The position numbers and the translations under genes were made by a program. A stretch of 64,000 nucleotides of DNA from Flavobacterium filum DSM 17961 (lineage in GTDB: Bacteria; Bacteroidota; Bacteroidia; Flavobacteriales; Flavobacteriaceae), in the NCBI RefSeq assembly GCF_000425465.1, contig NZ_KE384381.1:1-64000 (forward strand). Reading direction: 5' to 3'. The number at the start of each line of letters is the position of its first letter. The stretch's first letter is position 1. The notes under the pieces were generated by a model. That model did not search any database. It was not told the DNA's origin and saw nothing but the letters and a program-made list of their open reading frames with translations. Positions 1-8,611 of the stretch are shown here, piece after piece.

Positions 1-152
1 CTGTAGCCCGATACTTTGAACAAAGAAATATACTTCTTTACCGTGTTTCTGGAAAGTGAAAGGTACTTGCTGATAAATAAATTACTCTTGCCCTTGCAAT
101 GAAATTTAATGACTTTTCTTATCTTACTCATGTCTGTTATTTTATTTGCCAT
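1..152 (-). CDS. istA: IS21-family transposase IstA, N-terminal fragment (runs off left edge)
   Basis: Read on the minus strand from an ATG at 152, fifty codons stay open to the left edge. The product starts MANKITDMSKIRKVIKFH and carries a helix-turn-helix of the form ISKYLSLSRNTVKKYI, which is the DNA-binding head of IstA transposases from Bacteroidetes IS21 elements. Only the first tenth or so of the protein is in the window, so catalytic DDE residues and the IstB partner cannot be seen. The gene faces away from the tandem terminal repeats at 210-320, as expected for the left end of an IS21 element. The family call is firm; whether the element is intact is unknown. Confidence 0.85.
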   Translation of the reverse strand, partial: MANKITDMSKIRKVIKFHCKGKSNLFISKYLSLSRNTVKKYISLFKVSGY

Positions 153-209
153 AATTCGTTTTTCAACGAATTTAGGTGGCTAACAGCATGAAAAAAAGTA
201 GTATTTTTC

Positions 210-320
210 GGTGGTCAATTTCAACCGGAAAGTGGTGGTCATTTTGACCCGAAATTAGGTGGTCATTTTGAATCGGAATCGATGGTCAATTTGCTCCGGA
301 ATTAGGTGGTCAATTTGACC
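210..320. repeat. Five tandem ~24-bp copies in the IS21 end
   Basis: Copies of a unit starting GGTGGTCAATTTGA followed by a CCGGAATTA-like tail begin at about 210, 234, 258, 281 and 305, so the period is 23-24 bp. The fourth copy is degenerate (GATGGTC). Multiple repeats of this kind at the ends of IS21 elements are transposase binding sites. There are no spacers, so this is not a CRISPR array. Confidence 0.85.
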
Positions 321-2436
321 GTTTTTTCCAATAACCCCGAGAAGAATAATAAACTTTATTAATCAACTTGCAACATATTACATTCAAAACCCTAAAATTG
401 AATTAAGATATTTTTCAATTGTGATATTAAAAAAAGACATACTTTTCAATGGCGTAATCAATGAAAACATCATAAATAGAAGTAAGTATTTAGAAAAATT
501 GGACACATTTTTTACTGAAGATGTAAATCTTGAACTTAACTTAGCTAAAGTAATTTATGGAGTTGATAAGGATATAGATGCTCAAGAATCATTGTTACAT
601 AATGTAATTGAAGAAAGACTTAAGAATTTCAATCAATTTGATAATGATATTTTGAGTCTACCATATTTTTATACTTACTTTCACAAATACTTTAAAAAGT
701 TTATTGATAGTGCTGGAATGGAAGGATTTACAAATGACAAATATTTTGATGATGTTACAAATATTTTGAACCATCTAGAGCCATTTTTTATTCAAGAAAA
801 CAAGAAAAGTATATTTAAAGATTTATGGGAGTATTATTATAAGAAAATTGCAAAAAATAGATTTACAATTTTCAATGAAACTGTAATTGGTGTTTGTAAA
901 AGTTGCTCTAAAAAATCAAAAATTGAATTAATCAATAAATCATTAGTCAGTATAATTGGGGATAATTCAAAAGAGATAAATGGATTCCCAAAAGAAAATC
1001 AAATTTTATATATTAATTTTTTAAAGGAGGTTGACTCTTTTATAACTCAAAATAAAAATTTTAGTTTTAAAGATTTATCTATTAATGAACAAGAAATACT
1101 TGCTGAATTAATAATTAATTTAATAAGTGATGATAAAGAACTTTATAGAAAAATTAAAGTTAAGTTATCAATTGAAAATTTAAAAGCATTTCTTATTGAC
1201 GAACCATTTGATGAAAATTTGAACTCTACAAAATTGATTCAATATAAAAATGAACTTTCATTTTTAAGTCAAGAAGAAAATCTAAATTTTATAGAAGAAA
1301 ATGTAAACACCAATTGGATAAATAGAACTTTTAATAGTTTAGAAGAAATTGAGGCATTAGTATTTTATCATACTATTTTCAGTAATATTAATATTGATAA
1401 AATTTCAAATATTTCATTTTCATCCATAGTTGATTTAATTCTAAAAGCAGATAAAAATATTGATTTGACAAATGCATTTCTATTAATTTTTATTAATTAT
1501 AATCAAGCAAAAACAAATAATATTGCAAGTGAATTTAATCAGGCTATAGCTAGATTTGGTGGTATTACTTATCAAAATATGACCAAAAAAGTCAAAGAGT
1601 ATTCTACTTATGAAAAGTTGTACAAAGTATTGGATTTATGTATTCATTTTGATGAAAGTAATAATATTAAAGATTTTGCATTAAATTTATTTAAGTCAAA
1701 CACTATTAAATTAAACAATGAAAGTTTTAATTGGATTTTAGAGAATTATACAAGCTTAAATTCAAGAGTTTTAAATATTAATGATTTCAATCTTTATGAT
1801 TACTTAAATAGAAATGCTAAAAATCATGAGATTGTAATTGAAAATATTGATGTTGAATTAATTATTAAATCAAGTAAATTTTTAAATACAGAATTAATTG
1901 AAAAAGCAAATGATTATCTTCTAAATCACATTAAAAGTAATAGGGCTTTTCTTCAAAATACTACTACCAATGAATATAAGCTTTTTGAAAAACTTTTAGA
2001 TTTAGACAAGATAAAAAAGGAATTTTTTGAAGACAATTTTATTCATTCATTTGGTAATTTAGTAATTAACAACAATCTACCTATACAAATTTCTAATAAA
2101 CAAATAATTAAAATTAAATCCTATATCAATGCTGAAAAATTGAAGTTAATTATTGAGTCAAACCTTAATAGAATAGTTGGTAGAAACAAGGTATATATTT
2201 TCTCACCAGAAATATTTTCATTTTTTGACAGAATTCAAGGCATGAATAAAAATAGAATTTTACAATCAATTCTGGATAATTTAGATTTTTATAATGAACA
2301 ATTTTTAAATCAAGTTATGGTTTCACAAAATGCTAGTTTAATTAGTGCTTTGAGAAATAATTTATTAAGTCATCCTAACAATCAAATTAAAGACTTGGCT
2401 ATTAAAAAAGGAATAATTGAACCCAATCCCAATTAA
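319..2436 (+). pseudogene. 5'-truncated large protein, probably C-terminal part of a KAP/STAND-type P-loop NTPase
   Basis: A GTG at 421 could start a 671-residue protein, but the same frame is open upstream to 319, exactly where the IS21 end stops. That upstream stretch reads as protein: TPRRIINFINQLATYYIQ and then RYFSIVILKKDILF. A PRR-I-x-x-FIN motif is what follows the ATPase core in KAP-like P-loop NTPases, so I infer that the Walker-containing N-terminal half was removed by the insertion. The remainder is a long, Asn/Ile/Lys-rich alpha-helical region with one CxxC (CKSC, near residue 160 from the GTG) and no recognised catalytic motif. It ends EPNPN inside a hairpin. No clear Shine-Dalgarno precedes 421. 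Intact relatives of this type include antiphage NTPases, but function here is not shown. It may still be translated from the GTG. Confidence 0.6.
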
Positions 2437-2447
2437 GGGATTGGGTT
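2420..2447. terminator. Convergent hairpin terminator
   Basis: AACCCAATCCC (2420-2430) pairs perfectly with GGGATTGGGTT (2437-2447) around a 6-nt loop. It overlaps the stop codon of the upstream plus-strand frame and lies just past the stop of the minus-strand DUF3871 gene. The U-tract is weak on both strands, so termination is inferred from the stem and the convergent position. Confidence 0.5.
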
Positions 2448-2451
2448 CTTC

Positions 2452-3600
2452 TCAACTCAAAAACCAATGATAGTTAGAGCTACCATTTAGTGTTTTTAAC
2501 AAGCCATTTGAGAAATCAAAGGCATTAACTCCTCTTGAGAGGAAAGTGTCAATATAGCTTGATTTATTAGCTTGAGTAAAGAGGTTATATACATTCCATA
2601 GGTTGATATCTCCATTTTCATTTCTGCTAAAACTAGTGTCTTCGTAATAGTCTTTTGCTATAGTGTTAAGCTGACCATCATTGAAATTTAATACAGGAAT
2701 ATTTAGCTTGTCTTTTTTAGGCAAGTGCTGATATAGCCTTGTCCTGCCTAAAAGAGTTGCAAACTGATGTTCTGTAAGTGAGTGTTCAGAAAGTTGCTTC
2801 ATTTGTACTAATTGCTTTTCTGCATTAAAATTGTTCAACACTTCTAAAATCTTGCTTTGTAATTCTTGATACGAACTTACACGCATTTCCTCCACAAATC
2901 CATCACTTGATACAGCAAGGTTACAACATACTTTAACTTGGAAACCTATAAAAAACTTGAACTTTTCAATAGTCTTTTTGTTGTATAGGTTCTCTAAATT
3001 ATAGCTTCTTACTCCACCAATACAAAGAGCAATTTCATTACCATTAATTGTATCAACAATACTAGGTATTCTAATAATGAATGCCATTCTTTCAAAGTAT
3101 TGTGTTCTTTCGTGGTCTAGTAAATCTTTAGCTTGTTTATTAATAGCATCAGGAGTTCTGCCTTTAATTTGGTGTGAAACTCTTACTTCTGGTTCATCAA
3201 ATATATGATGAGGGAATACTCTACTAACACAATCTTGTGCAATTTCAACAAACTCTTGATGTGCAATAGTCCTTTCATTATCTTTTGAAAATACTGGTAT
3301 TACACAATCACTTTTTAAGGTGTGTAAACTAATTTCTGAAGTGTTAGCTTCAATAAATGGTTTAGGTACAAATAAGCTAGTTTCTGTAAGTTTTGGAGTA
3401 GTTTCTACAGCAATAATCTCATTAATCTTGCTAGGTAGCATAACTTCATTATCTATATCAATATTTTCACTTTTAGGATAATTCAATATAGTTTTAGTGC
3501 CATTTGGATTTACTCTTTGTAATACCAATGTTGGTTCTGTAGTACTACTATTATTCTCTATTATGGTAGTAGAATTTTCAGTGATGAGTTGTGTGTCCAT
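2452..3600 (-). CDS. DUF3871 family protein
   Basis: A 382-residue protein whose core (roughly 105-382) matches what I recognise as DUF3871, a family confined to Bacteroidetes and common in their integrated elements. Visible landmarks are the HHIFDEPEVRVSHQIKGRTP stretch, the IALCIGGVRSYNLENLY segment and the C-terminal WNVYNLFTQANKSSYIDTF block. The first hundred residues are Ser/Thr/Asn-rich and low in complexity. No enzyme motif is seen; the layout (a disordered head and a single conserved domain) recalls DUF932-type proteins of phages and plasmids, but that is only a resemblance. Its start overlaps the end of the RecA-like ATPase gene by 23 bp, so the two are probably co-translated. Function unknown; likely part of the replication/recombination module of the element. 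Confidence 0.75.
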   Translation of the reverse strand: MDTQLITENSTTIIENNSSTTEPTLVLQRVNPNGTKTILNYPKSENIDIDNEVMLPSKINEIIAVETTPKLTETSLFVPKPFIEANTSEISLHTLKSDCVIPVFSKDNERTIAHQEFVEIAQDCVSRVFPHHIFDEPEVRVSHQIKGRTPDAINKQAKDLLDHERTQYFERMAFIIRIPSIVDTINGNEIALCIGGVRSYNLENLYNKKTIEKFKFFIGFQVKVCCNLAVSSDGFVEEMRVSSYQELQSKILEVLNNFNAEKQLVQMKQLSEHSLTEHQFATLLGRTRLYQHLPKKDKLNIPVLNFNDGQLNTIAKDYYEDTSFSRNENGDINLWNVYNLFTQANKSSYIDTFLSRGVNAFDFSNGLLKTLNGSSNYHWFLS

Positions 3601-4453
3601 TTGTTGAAAAGGATTTAGGGTTTAACAATAATTCTTTTGAATTGATGGTGTCTTTTTGAATTTTAAAATCGTACTCTAGTAATTCACGCCACGAGCTGTA
3701 TTGATTGTATAAAACTTTCAATTCATCAACTGTTTTAGTAGCTTTAATTTTCTCTCTAGCATCTTGTAAGTTAGTACCAGAATTACACCATTCTAAAATC
3801 CTTTTACCTGTTGCAGAATTAATAACAAACTCAGGTTTATTCATAAATAGCCCTGTTCTGTCCTTACTTGCTCTAGCTAAATGATTGTCATTGATTAACT
3901 CGAAATTGACTGTAAGCTCATATTCAAAACCTTCTCTAGTTATTTCTTTAGTACCAAACTTTTGTACTTTCAATCTGCCATTAGCATCTTTGTCAATGTC
4001 ATACTCAATTTTTCTTCTAGCTGTAGTAATGATATGGCAACTTGATTGTAGAATTTTATCAATAAAGGCTTGATGTCTTGGTGTTACAATAGCCCAATCT
4101 TGGAATCTACCACCTAGTTTTTCGTGAATATCCAAACATCCACCTGAACCATTCCATTCATGGGTAATAGAATCCACAATTACAACTGAAATATTTGAAT
4201 TCTCACATAATGTAATTGCTTCAATATATCTTTCAGGTGTATAAGGAGCAGAAATATCTATAACATAGAAATTTCCTAAATCTGAGTACAATGATGCAGA
4301 GGAGTTTTCAGTGTCTATAACTGCTATTTTGCTCCAATCATTAGTCATACCATAGGCTAATAATAATGCTGACTTAGTTTTACCAAAGCCAGAAGCTCCA
4401 CTTATCCCTAAACGAAGCTTAACTTGTTTTCTTTCTGATTGCTTTAATTGCAT
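3578..4453 (-). CDS. RecA-like AAA ATPase of phage/mobile-element type
   Basis: 291 residues from the ATG at 4453 (MQLKQSERKQVKLRLGIS). Walker A is GASGFGKTKSA near residues 20-30, Walker B is VVIVDSITHEW near 96-106, and the ITTARRK segment near 150 fits a RecA/RAD55-type core with a sensor Gln/Arg region. Proteins of this size and layout in phages (Sak4-like) support single-strand annealing recombination or replication; that role is inferred. A further in-frame extension to an ATG at 4645 is possible, but it would encode a Phe/Leu/Asn-rich leader across a terminator hairpin, so the shorter start is preferred. It precedes the DUF3871 gene with a 23-bp overlap. Confidence 0.7.
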   Translation of the reverse strand: MQLKQSERKQVKLRLGISGASGFGKTKSALLLAYGMTNDWSKIAVIDTENSSASLYSDLGNFYVIDISAPYTPERYIEAITLCENSNISVVIVDSITHEWNGSGGCLDIHEKLGGRFQDWAIVTPRHQAFIDKILQSSCHIITTARRKIEYDIDKDANGRLKVQKFGTKEITREGFEYELTVNFELINDNHLARASKDRTGLFMNKPEFVINSATGKRILEWCNSGTNLQDAREKIKATKTVDELKVLYNQYSSWRELLEYDFKIQKDTINSKELLLNPKSFSTNGHTTHH

Positions 4454-4488
4454 AGTAATAAAATGTTTAAGTTGATTAATTTGTATAT

Positions 4489-4520
4489 AAAAAAATAGCC
4501 AAAAGTAATTTTTGGCTATT
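4489..4520 (-). terminator. Rho-independent terminator or attenuator ahead of the RecA-like ATPase
   Basis: AATAGCCAAAA (4494-4504) and TTTTGGCTATT (4510-4520) form an 11-bp perfect stem with a 5-nt loop. On the minus strand the stem is followed by a T-run (A-run at 4489-4495). It lies only about 40 nt before the ATPase start, so it either ends transcripts from the helicase side or attenuates the ATPase-DUF3871 pair. Confidence 0.65.
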
Positions 4521-4766
4521 AGCTTTAAAATGTTTTTTAATGGGTGTTTTTGGTTGCTATTGTGGTAGAAATTTAGTAGCTTTGTGCTATACTCAAACCT
4601 ACTACAGAGTAGTCCTCCTCCAAGTTCGTGCGTTGTTAAATCCAAAGATTTTTCTAGGGTGGGAAGATTAAAAAGAAACCCTATTAGTTGTGAAATAGAA
4701 ACTAAACCTATAGAGATATTTCTATAAGTCTAGCTGGAATTTGAGGTTTTTAGGAAAGTTTAATTA

Positions 4767-4814
4767 CGTCCACTTTTGACACAATCCTATATAGGTAAAT
4801 ATCAAAATTGGACG
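4767..4814. repeat. Composite dyad just downstream of the helicase gene
   Basis: CGTCCACTTTTGA (4767-4779) is matched by TCAAAATTGGACG (4802-4814) with one mismatch in 13. A second, inner palindrome CCTATATAGG (4786-4795) has exactly the same centre, between 4790 and 4791. No T-run follows, so a protein-binding site or origin is more likely than a terminator. Confidence 0.6.
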
Positions 4815-4822
4815 AGTTAAAA

Positions 4823-7324
4823 TTATATTGGAGTATGTATTAATTTTCCATCTACAATTTCATAATTAATATAGTCCAAATACTCATCAGAAAATGAAAT
4901 ATCTGCGGGACTTACGAAGTCTAGTACCTCTTCAAAATTTGGTAATTCATAGATAGAGTTAATTACTTTTACAATCCTTCTAGGTGGAGTTGATTTTTTG
5001 TAATTTTCAGTTTCAAAAAAATCATCAATTAGTTTAGTATAAAAAGATTTTACTTTTTGTTTAAATGTATGTGTAGGTTTAAATCTCTGTTTAAATTCAA
5101 AAATATTATTTCTTATAAATCTATCCTGAGTAACAAAATAGTCAATCATACTTTCAAATATAGCTTGTTCTTGCTCATTAACAAATCCTCTTGGTGGTGT
5201 AGCTAAAACATATCTGTAATCTCCTCTAGTTGAGGAAGAACTTGTTTGAATACTTTGAATTATTTTATTTCTGAAATGATTAAGTGTTCTAAAAGCATTT
5301 ATTCTTTTAGTTGTAAATTCATCTGAAATATAATCATTCAAATTTAATCTCTCTGCATGTACAATACCAAAAGAAAAGTAATCTTTTCTTGAAAATTCAT
5401 AATCTCTAAATCCTCTTAAAGATGTGTAGTTCATTGCAGAAAAATAAGCATTTGGATAAATAATCCTCTGTATAAAACCAATTAATTGTACTTCAAATTT
5501 TCTGTTTTTATACTCTTTTATTGTATCAAACCTTTCATCATTAACTTTCAGTTTTAACCTATAGCTATTGAATAAGTTGTTTCTAAATTCATGATAAAAC
5601 CATAAATCAGAACTATCTCTATATGTCATTTGATAAGTTTCTGAATCCATATACATTTTATAGAAATGTTGTAACCTGTTTTGGATTTTATTTTCCTCAA
5701 ATATTATGAGGGGTTTGTAGGTAACTCCCTTTAAATTGCAATTAATAAACTGATTAGTAATAGCACAATAGGTAATATATGCAGATAAATCTTTACCAAA
5801 AAACTTAAAATTGTTAGCAAGATAATCCTCTCCGTATTCTAGTTGGAATAATTTAAACTCAGGGAAGATTAATCTTACTAGCTCATCTCTTTCTGAATTT
5901 TTTACTTCTTCAATTTCATTAAGAAGATTCCCTCTGTATTCCTCTTCATAAAATTTACGTAGTATTTCATTTTGAGTATTTAATGGGACATACTTTACTA
6001 GTTCTTTTGTAGCTGAGTGGTCTTTTATAATTTCATAGAATTTGGCAAATTCAAGTTTTAATTCATCATCAAATGGTAATGTTAAATAATCAAAACTCTC
6101 TGGAGGAGGCAATATAATGTGTATTTCTCCACCTCTTTTTCTTTGTCTTGCTAAAGCTTGAACTACAGATATTATACCATTACTAAAAATTCCATTAAGA
6201 TTTTTAAATGGCATTCCCTCTCCTTTGTGAGGCATGATGATAATATAAGCATGATTGGTTTTTTCTATACTTACGCCTGTTTTGAAATTTGTGCCAACAT
6301 TACAATCTGTCTTACTAAACCTATTTGTTACTTCTAACTTACCCATTCTTTGATTTGAGTTTAAATCAGAAGTACAATTTTGAATTCTAGTATTGTATTT
6401 ATAAAGTTCTTTGCTAACCCCATCATTTTTTGGATTGGTCATTTCATCAGCTAGATTTTTTGAATATGACAAAATATCAACTTTTTTACCTCTCTCCAAT
6501 GCGTCTTGTACAACTGCTACAATTTGCTCATTGTCATTTTTAAAATATTTGGCAGGGTTGTAATGCAAGTATAAGGCACTTTGATTTTTTGGAATCCTTG
6601 TTCTTTTTGACTCAATGATTTGTATATTTTTATCTGTTAATTCAGCTAGATATTCTATTACAATCTTTGAAGCTTCATTGAATGTAGCACTTATGATAAA
6701 ATTCTTGTGTATTACATCTTTCCATTTCCATAGATTGAAAATGAATTCTTCTTTAAAGTTGTGAATTGCATCATGAATTTCATCATAAATAAAAACTACC
6801 TTTTTGTTTTTTGCTTTACAATGCCTAGCTAAATCATTAAGGTATTTTCTTTTAGCTTGGGAATTAATAAAAGCATCTTCTCCCGGATTACCTAACAAAC
6901 CATTTACTGTGATAATATGTATTTTTTTATCAATATATGATATATTGTTTTCTTGACCAATATACTCATATCTGTAAATTTTATTTTCTGGAATTTGTTC
7001 GCATGAAATATCATTAAAATACTGTTCAACAAGACTTACAAATGGAGAAGCTATAAAGATTAGGTATTCTTGATTTTTATCAAAATAATATCTTTTGGCA
7101 ATCTCAATAATTGAATAGGTTTTACCTTGACCTACTGCTGCATTTACAACAACAGTATTTTTCTCATCTAGAATTATGTTAGATTGCAATTGCTCATTAA
7201 TCCAACCTAATCTATTAGGTTCAATAATTATTTTATCATCAACATTAAATAAAGGAAAATCTTGAGGATTTATTTCTTTAAATTCTATTGGAAAATCTTG
7301 AAAGTGTGTGTTTGGTAAAGCCAT
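4823..7324 (-). CDS. SF2 DEAD/DEAH-type helicase of mobile element
   Basis: 833 residues from the ATG at 7324 (MALPNTHFQDFP). Walker A is AAVGQGKT (Lys68), motif II is DEIH at 181-184, motif III is SAT at 212-214, and a C-terminal RecA lobe ends in the motif VI-like QALARQRKRGG. The remaining ~400 residues are unassigned, charged and helical. The arrangement (short N-terminus, helicase core, long unique tail) recalls origin-binding helicases, so a replication role for the element is a reasonable inference. An upstream ATG at 7375 would add 17 residues encoded across a large dyad and is less likely. The gene lies 3' of the integrase gene in the same orientation, and dyads lie on both sides of it. 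Confidence 0.72.
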   Translation of the reverse strand: MALPNTHFQDFPIEFKEINPQDFPLFNVDDKIIIEPNRLGWINEQLQSNIILDEKNTVVVNAAVGQGKTYSIIEIAKRYYFDKNQEYLIFIASPFVSLVEQYFNDISCEQIPENKIYRYEYIGQENNISYIDKKIHIITVNGLLGNPGEDAFINSQAKRKYLNDLARHCKAKNKKVVFIYDEIHDAIHNFKEEFIFNLWKWKDVIHKNFIISATFNEASKIVIEYLAELTDKNIQIIESKRTRIPKNQSALYLHYNPAKYFKNDNEQIVAVVQDALERGKKVDILSYSKNLADEMTNPKNDGVSKELYKYNTRIQNCTSDLNSNQRMGKLEVTNRFSKTDCNVGTNFKTGVSIEKTNHAYIIIMPHKGEGMPFKNLNGIFSNGIISVVQALARQRKRGGEIHIILPPPESFDYLTLPFDDELKLEFAKFYEIIKDHSATKELVKYVPLNTQNEILRKFYEEEYRGNLLNEIEEVKNSERDELVRLIFPEFKLFQLEYGEDYLANNFKFFGKDLSAYITYCAITNQFINCNLKGVTYKPLIIFEENKIQNRLQHFYKMYMDSETYQMTYRDSSDLWFYHEFRNNLFNSYRLKLKVNDERFDTIKEYKNRKFEVQLIGFIQRIIYPNAYFSAMNYTSLRGFRDYEFSRKDYFSFGIVHAERLNLNDYISDEFTTKRINAFRTLNHFRNKIIQSIQTSSSSTRGDYRYVLATPPRGFVNEQEQAIFESMIDYFVTQDRFIRNNIFEFKQRFKPTHTFKQKVKSFYTKLIDDFFETENYKKSTPPRRIVKVINSIYELPNFEEVLDFVSPADISFSDEYLDYINYEIVDGKLIHTPI

Positions 7325-7329
7325 CAGTA

Positions 7330-7372
7330 ATAAATAATTGTGCTGTAAATATACTACAACACAATTATTTAT
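7330..7372. promoter_or_regulatory. Large inverted repeat between integrase stop and helicase start
   Basis: ATAAATAATTGTG (7330-7342) is perfectly complementary to CACAATTATTTAT (7360-7372). After one mismatch the pairing resumes with TGTA (7344-7347) and TACA (7355-7358), leaving a 7-nt loop centred on 7351: 17 of 18 pairs. It ends 5 nt before the preferred helicase ATG and 5 nt from the integrase stop. There is no U-tract, so an operator or translational hairpin is favoured. Confidence 0.65.
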
Positions 7373-7377
7373 CAAAT

Positions 7378-8583
7378 CTATTTGTTTAGTCTATCAGAAA
7401 GGTTTGCAACTTGTTCACTAACTTTTCTTTGAACCACTTTAGCATAATGCTCTTGTGTGGTAGATAGCTTTGAATGCCCCAATAATTCACTCACAATTTC
7501 CATTGGCACATCATTATAGAGTAATACTGTTGTTGCAAATGTTTTACGAGCTATATGGTGTGTAAGTTTCTTTTCAATACCAATTATCTCAGCTACTTCT
7601 TTAATGTAAGAGTTAAATTTTTGATTAGAAATTATTGGCAACAGCTCTTTATCTGATTTGTATTTATCAAGAATCTCTAAAGCTTTTGGGAGTAATGGCA
7701 AAGCAAATTGTTTCTTTGTTTTTTGCCTGTACATATCAATCCAAAGTTTATTATCAAACTTCTTTACAATATGCTTAGCTTTTAAACTAGCCATTTCTTG
7801 ATAGGGTAAACCTGTATAACAACAAAACACAAACATATCTCTCACTTGTTCTAATCTCTTTTGTGAAAACTTGTAATTTTCTAAGCTAGATAATTCTTCA
7901 GGGGTAAGATAAGTAATGTTATTGATTACTTTTTTGGGCTTGTACAAAATAAAGGGATTTGTTACTAAAAAACCCTCAGCTAAAGCAAGTTTAATAATTT
8001 TAGATATTCTCTGTATGCTTTTATTGATGGTTATTTGTTTGAAGTTTTTTTGTGTTTTAAGATAAAAATCAAAATCCTGTAAAAACTTTAAACTTATATC
8101 CTCTAGCTGTATATTACGCTTTTTAGTTGTGTAATACAGAAAATCCTCAGTGTGCTGTTTGGCTTCAATAAATTTTGAATGTGTAGATTTTGAATACTCT
8201 TTACCTATCAACTTTTCCATTCTTGAATTATGCAATTCAAAAACTTCAATTAAAGACTTTGCAGGTTTTACATCTTCACCCTTATACTTTAGGTAAATAT
8301 CATCTACATCAAAATCATCATTCTGAACTTGTAGAAATAAAAAAGCCTGATTAATTTCTTGTTTAATCAGGCTCAGTTGAGTGTTTATTTGAGTGTTCTC
8401 TACATCAGGAGGAACTACTTTTTGTAATGTGTTGTTCCAATTATCTGGATTAACAAATATGCCTGTTGCAAATGGCTTTCTTTTACCTAGATATGTGATT
8501 CTGCAAACTAATGGAACTAATCCTTTTTTGTTTTTTCTTGTAGCAGAAATCACAAACAATATTTTAATTGGTTGTGTTGTCAT
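7378..8583 (-). CDS. Tyrosine recombinase/integrase (Bacteroidetes type)
   Basis: A 401-residue integrase with an N-terminal arm-binding beta domain (about 1-90, with NPDNWNNTLQKV), a SAM-like core-binding domain (about 105-210) and a catalytic domain. Catalytic residues visible are the beta-hairpin Lys in QKTKKQF, His343 and Arg346 in HIAR, His370 in LLGHSKL and the nucleophile Tyr380 in EHYAKV. The usual first Arg is replaced: the motif reads TGLPYQEM, a change shared with many Bacteroidetes recombinases (TGLAY type), so it need not mean inactivity. The gene is the first of a minus-strand series and is separated from an initiator tRNA gene by 235 bp containing phased repeats, the usual context of a tRNA-integrating element. 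Confidence 0.9.
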   Translation of the reverse strand: MTTQPIKILFVISATRKNKKGLVPLVCRITYLGKRKPFATGIFVNPDNWNNTLQKVVPPDVENTQINTQLSLIKQEINQAFLFLQVQNDDFDVDDIYLKYKGEDVKPAKSLIEVFELHNSRMEKLIGKEYSKSTHSKFIEAKQHTEDFLYYTTKKRNIQLEDISLKFLQDFDFYLKTQKNFKQITINKSIQRISKIIKLALAEGFLVTNPFILYKPKKVINNITYLTPEELSSLENYKFSQKRLEQVRDMFVFCCYTGLPYQEMASLKAKHIVKKFDNKLWIDMYRQKTKKQFALPLLPKALEILDKYKSDKELLPIISNQKFNSYIKEVAEIIGIEKKLTHHIARKTFATTVLLYNDVPMEIVSELLGHSKLSTTQEHYAKVVQRKVSEQVANLSDRLNK

Positions 8584-8611
8584 TAGATAGTTTATTAGTT
8601 ATTATTGAAAT

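Larger units (their letters stand above)
1..330 (-). mobile_element. Left end of an IS21-family insertion sequence
   Basis: The istA start and the multiple internal/terminal repeats together mark the istA-proximal end of an IS21-like element whose body lies to the left of the window. The outer boundary is placed near 320-335, just past the last repeat copy, because an unrelated open reading frame begins there without a stop codon. The exact terminal bases and the target duplication cannot be defined without the other end. Confidence 0.72.
4454..4822. other. Long leader region between helicase gene and ATPase gene
   Basis: This 369-bp gap carries no convincing gene. It holds a terminator-like hairpin close to the ATPase start, a composite dyad just past the helicase stop, and a small imperfect palindrome around 4710-4730 (CTATAGA and TCTATA). 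The size and the structures suggest a promoter/leader or an element origin rather than decayed coding DNA. Confidence 0.5.

Noticed and set aside
210..320. Short regularly spaced repeats as a CRISPR array
   Set aside because: Repeats are directly tandem with no unique spacers and sit at an istA start, so they are IS21 end repeats.
4454..4645. 64-codon N-terminal extension of the RecA-like ATPase
   Set aside because: It would run across a terminator hairpin and encodes a low-quality leader; the ATG at 4453 starts just before the conserved core.
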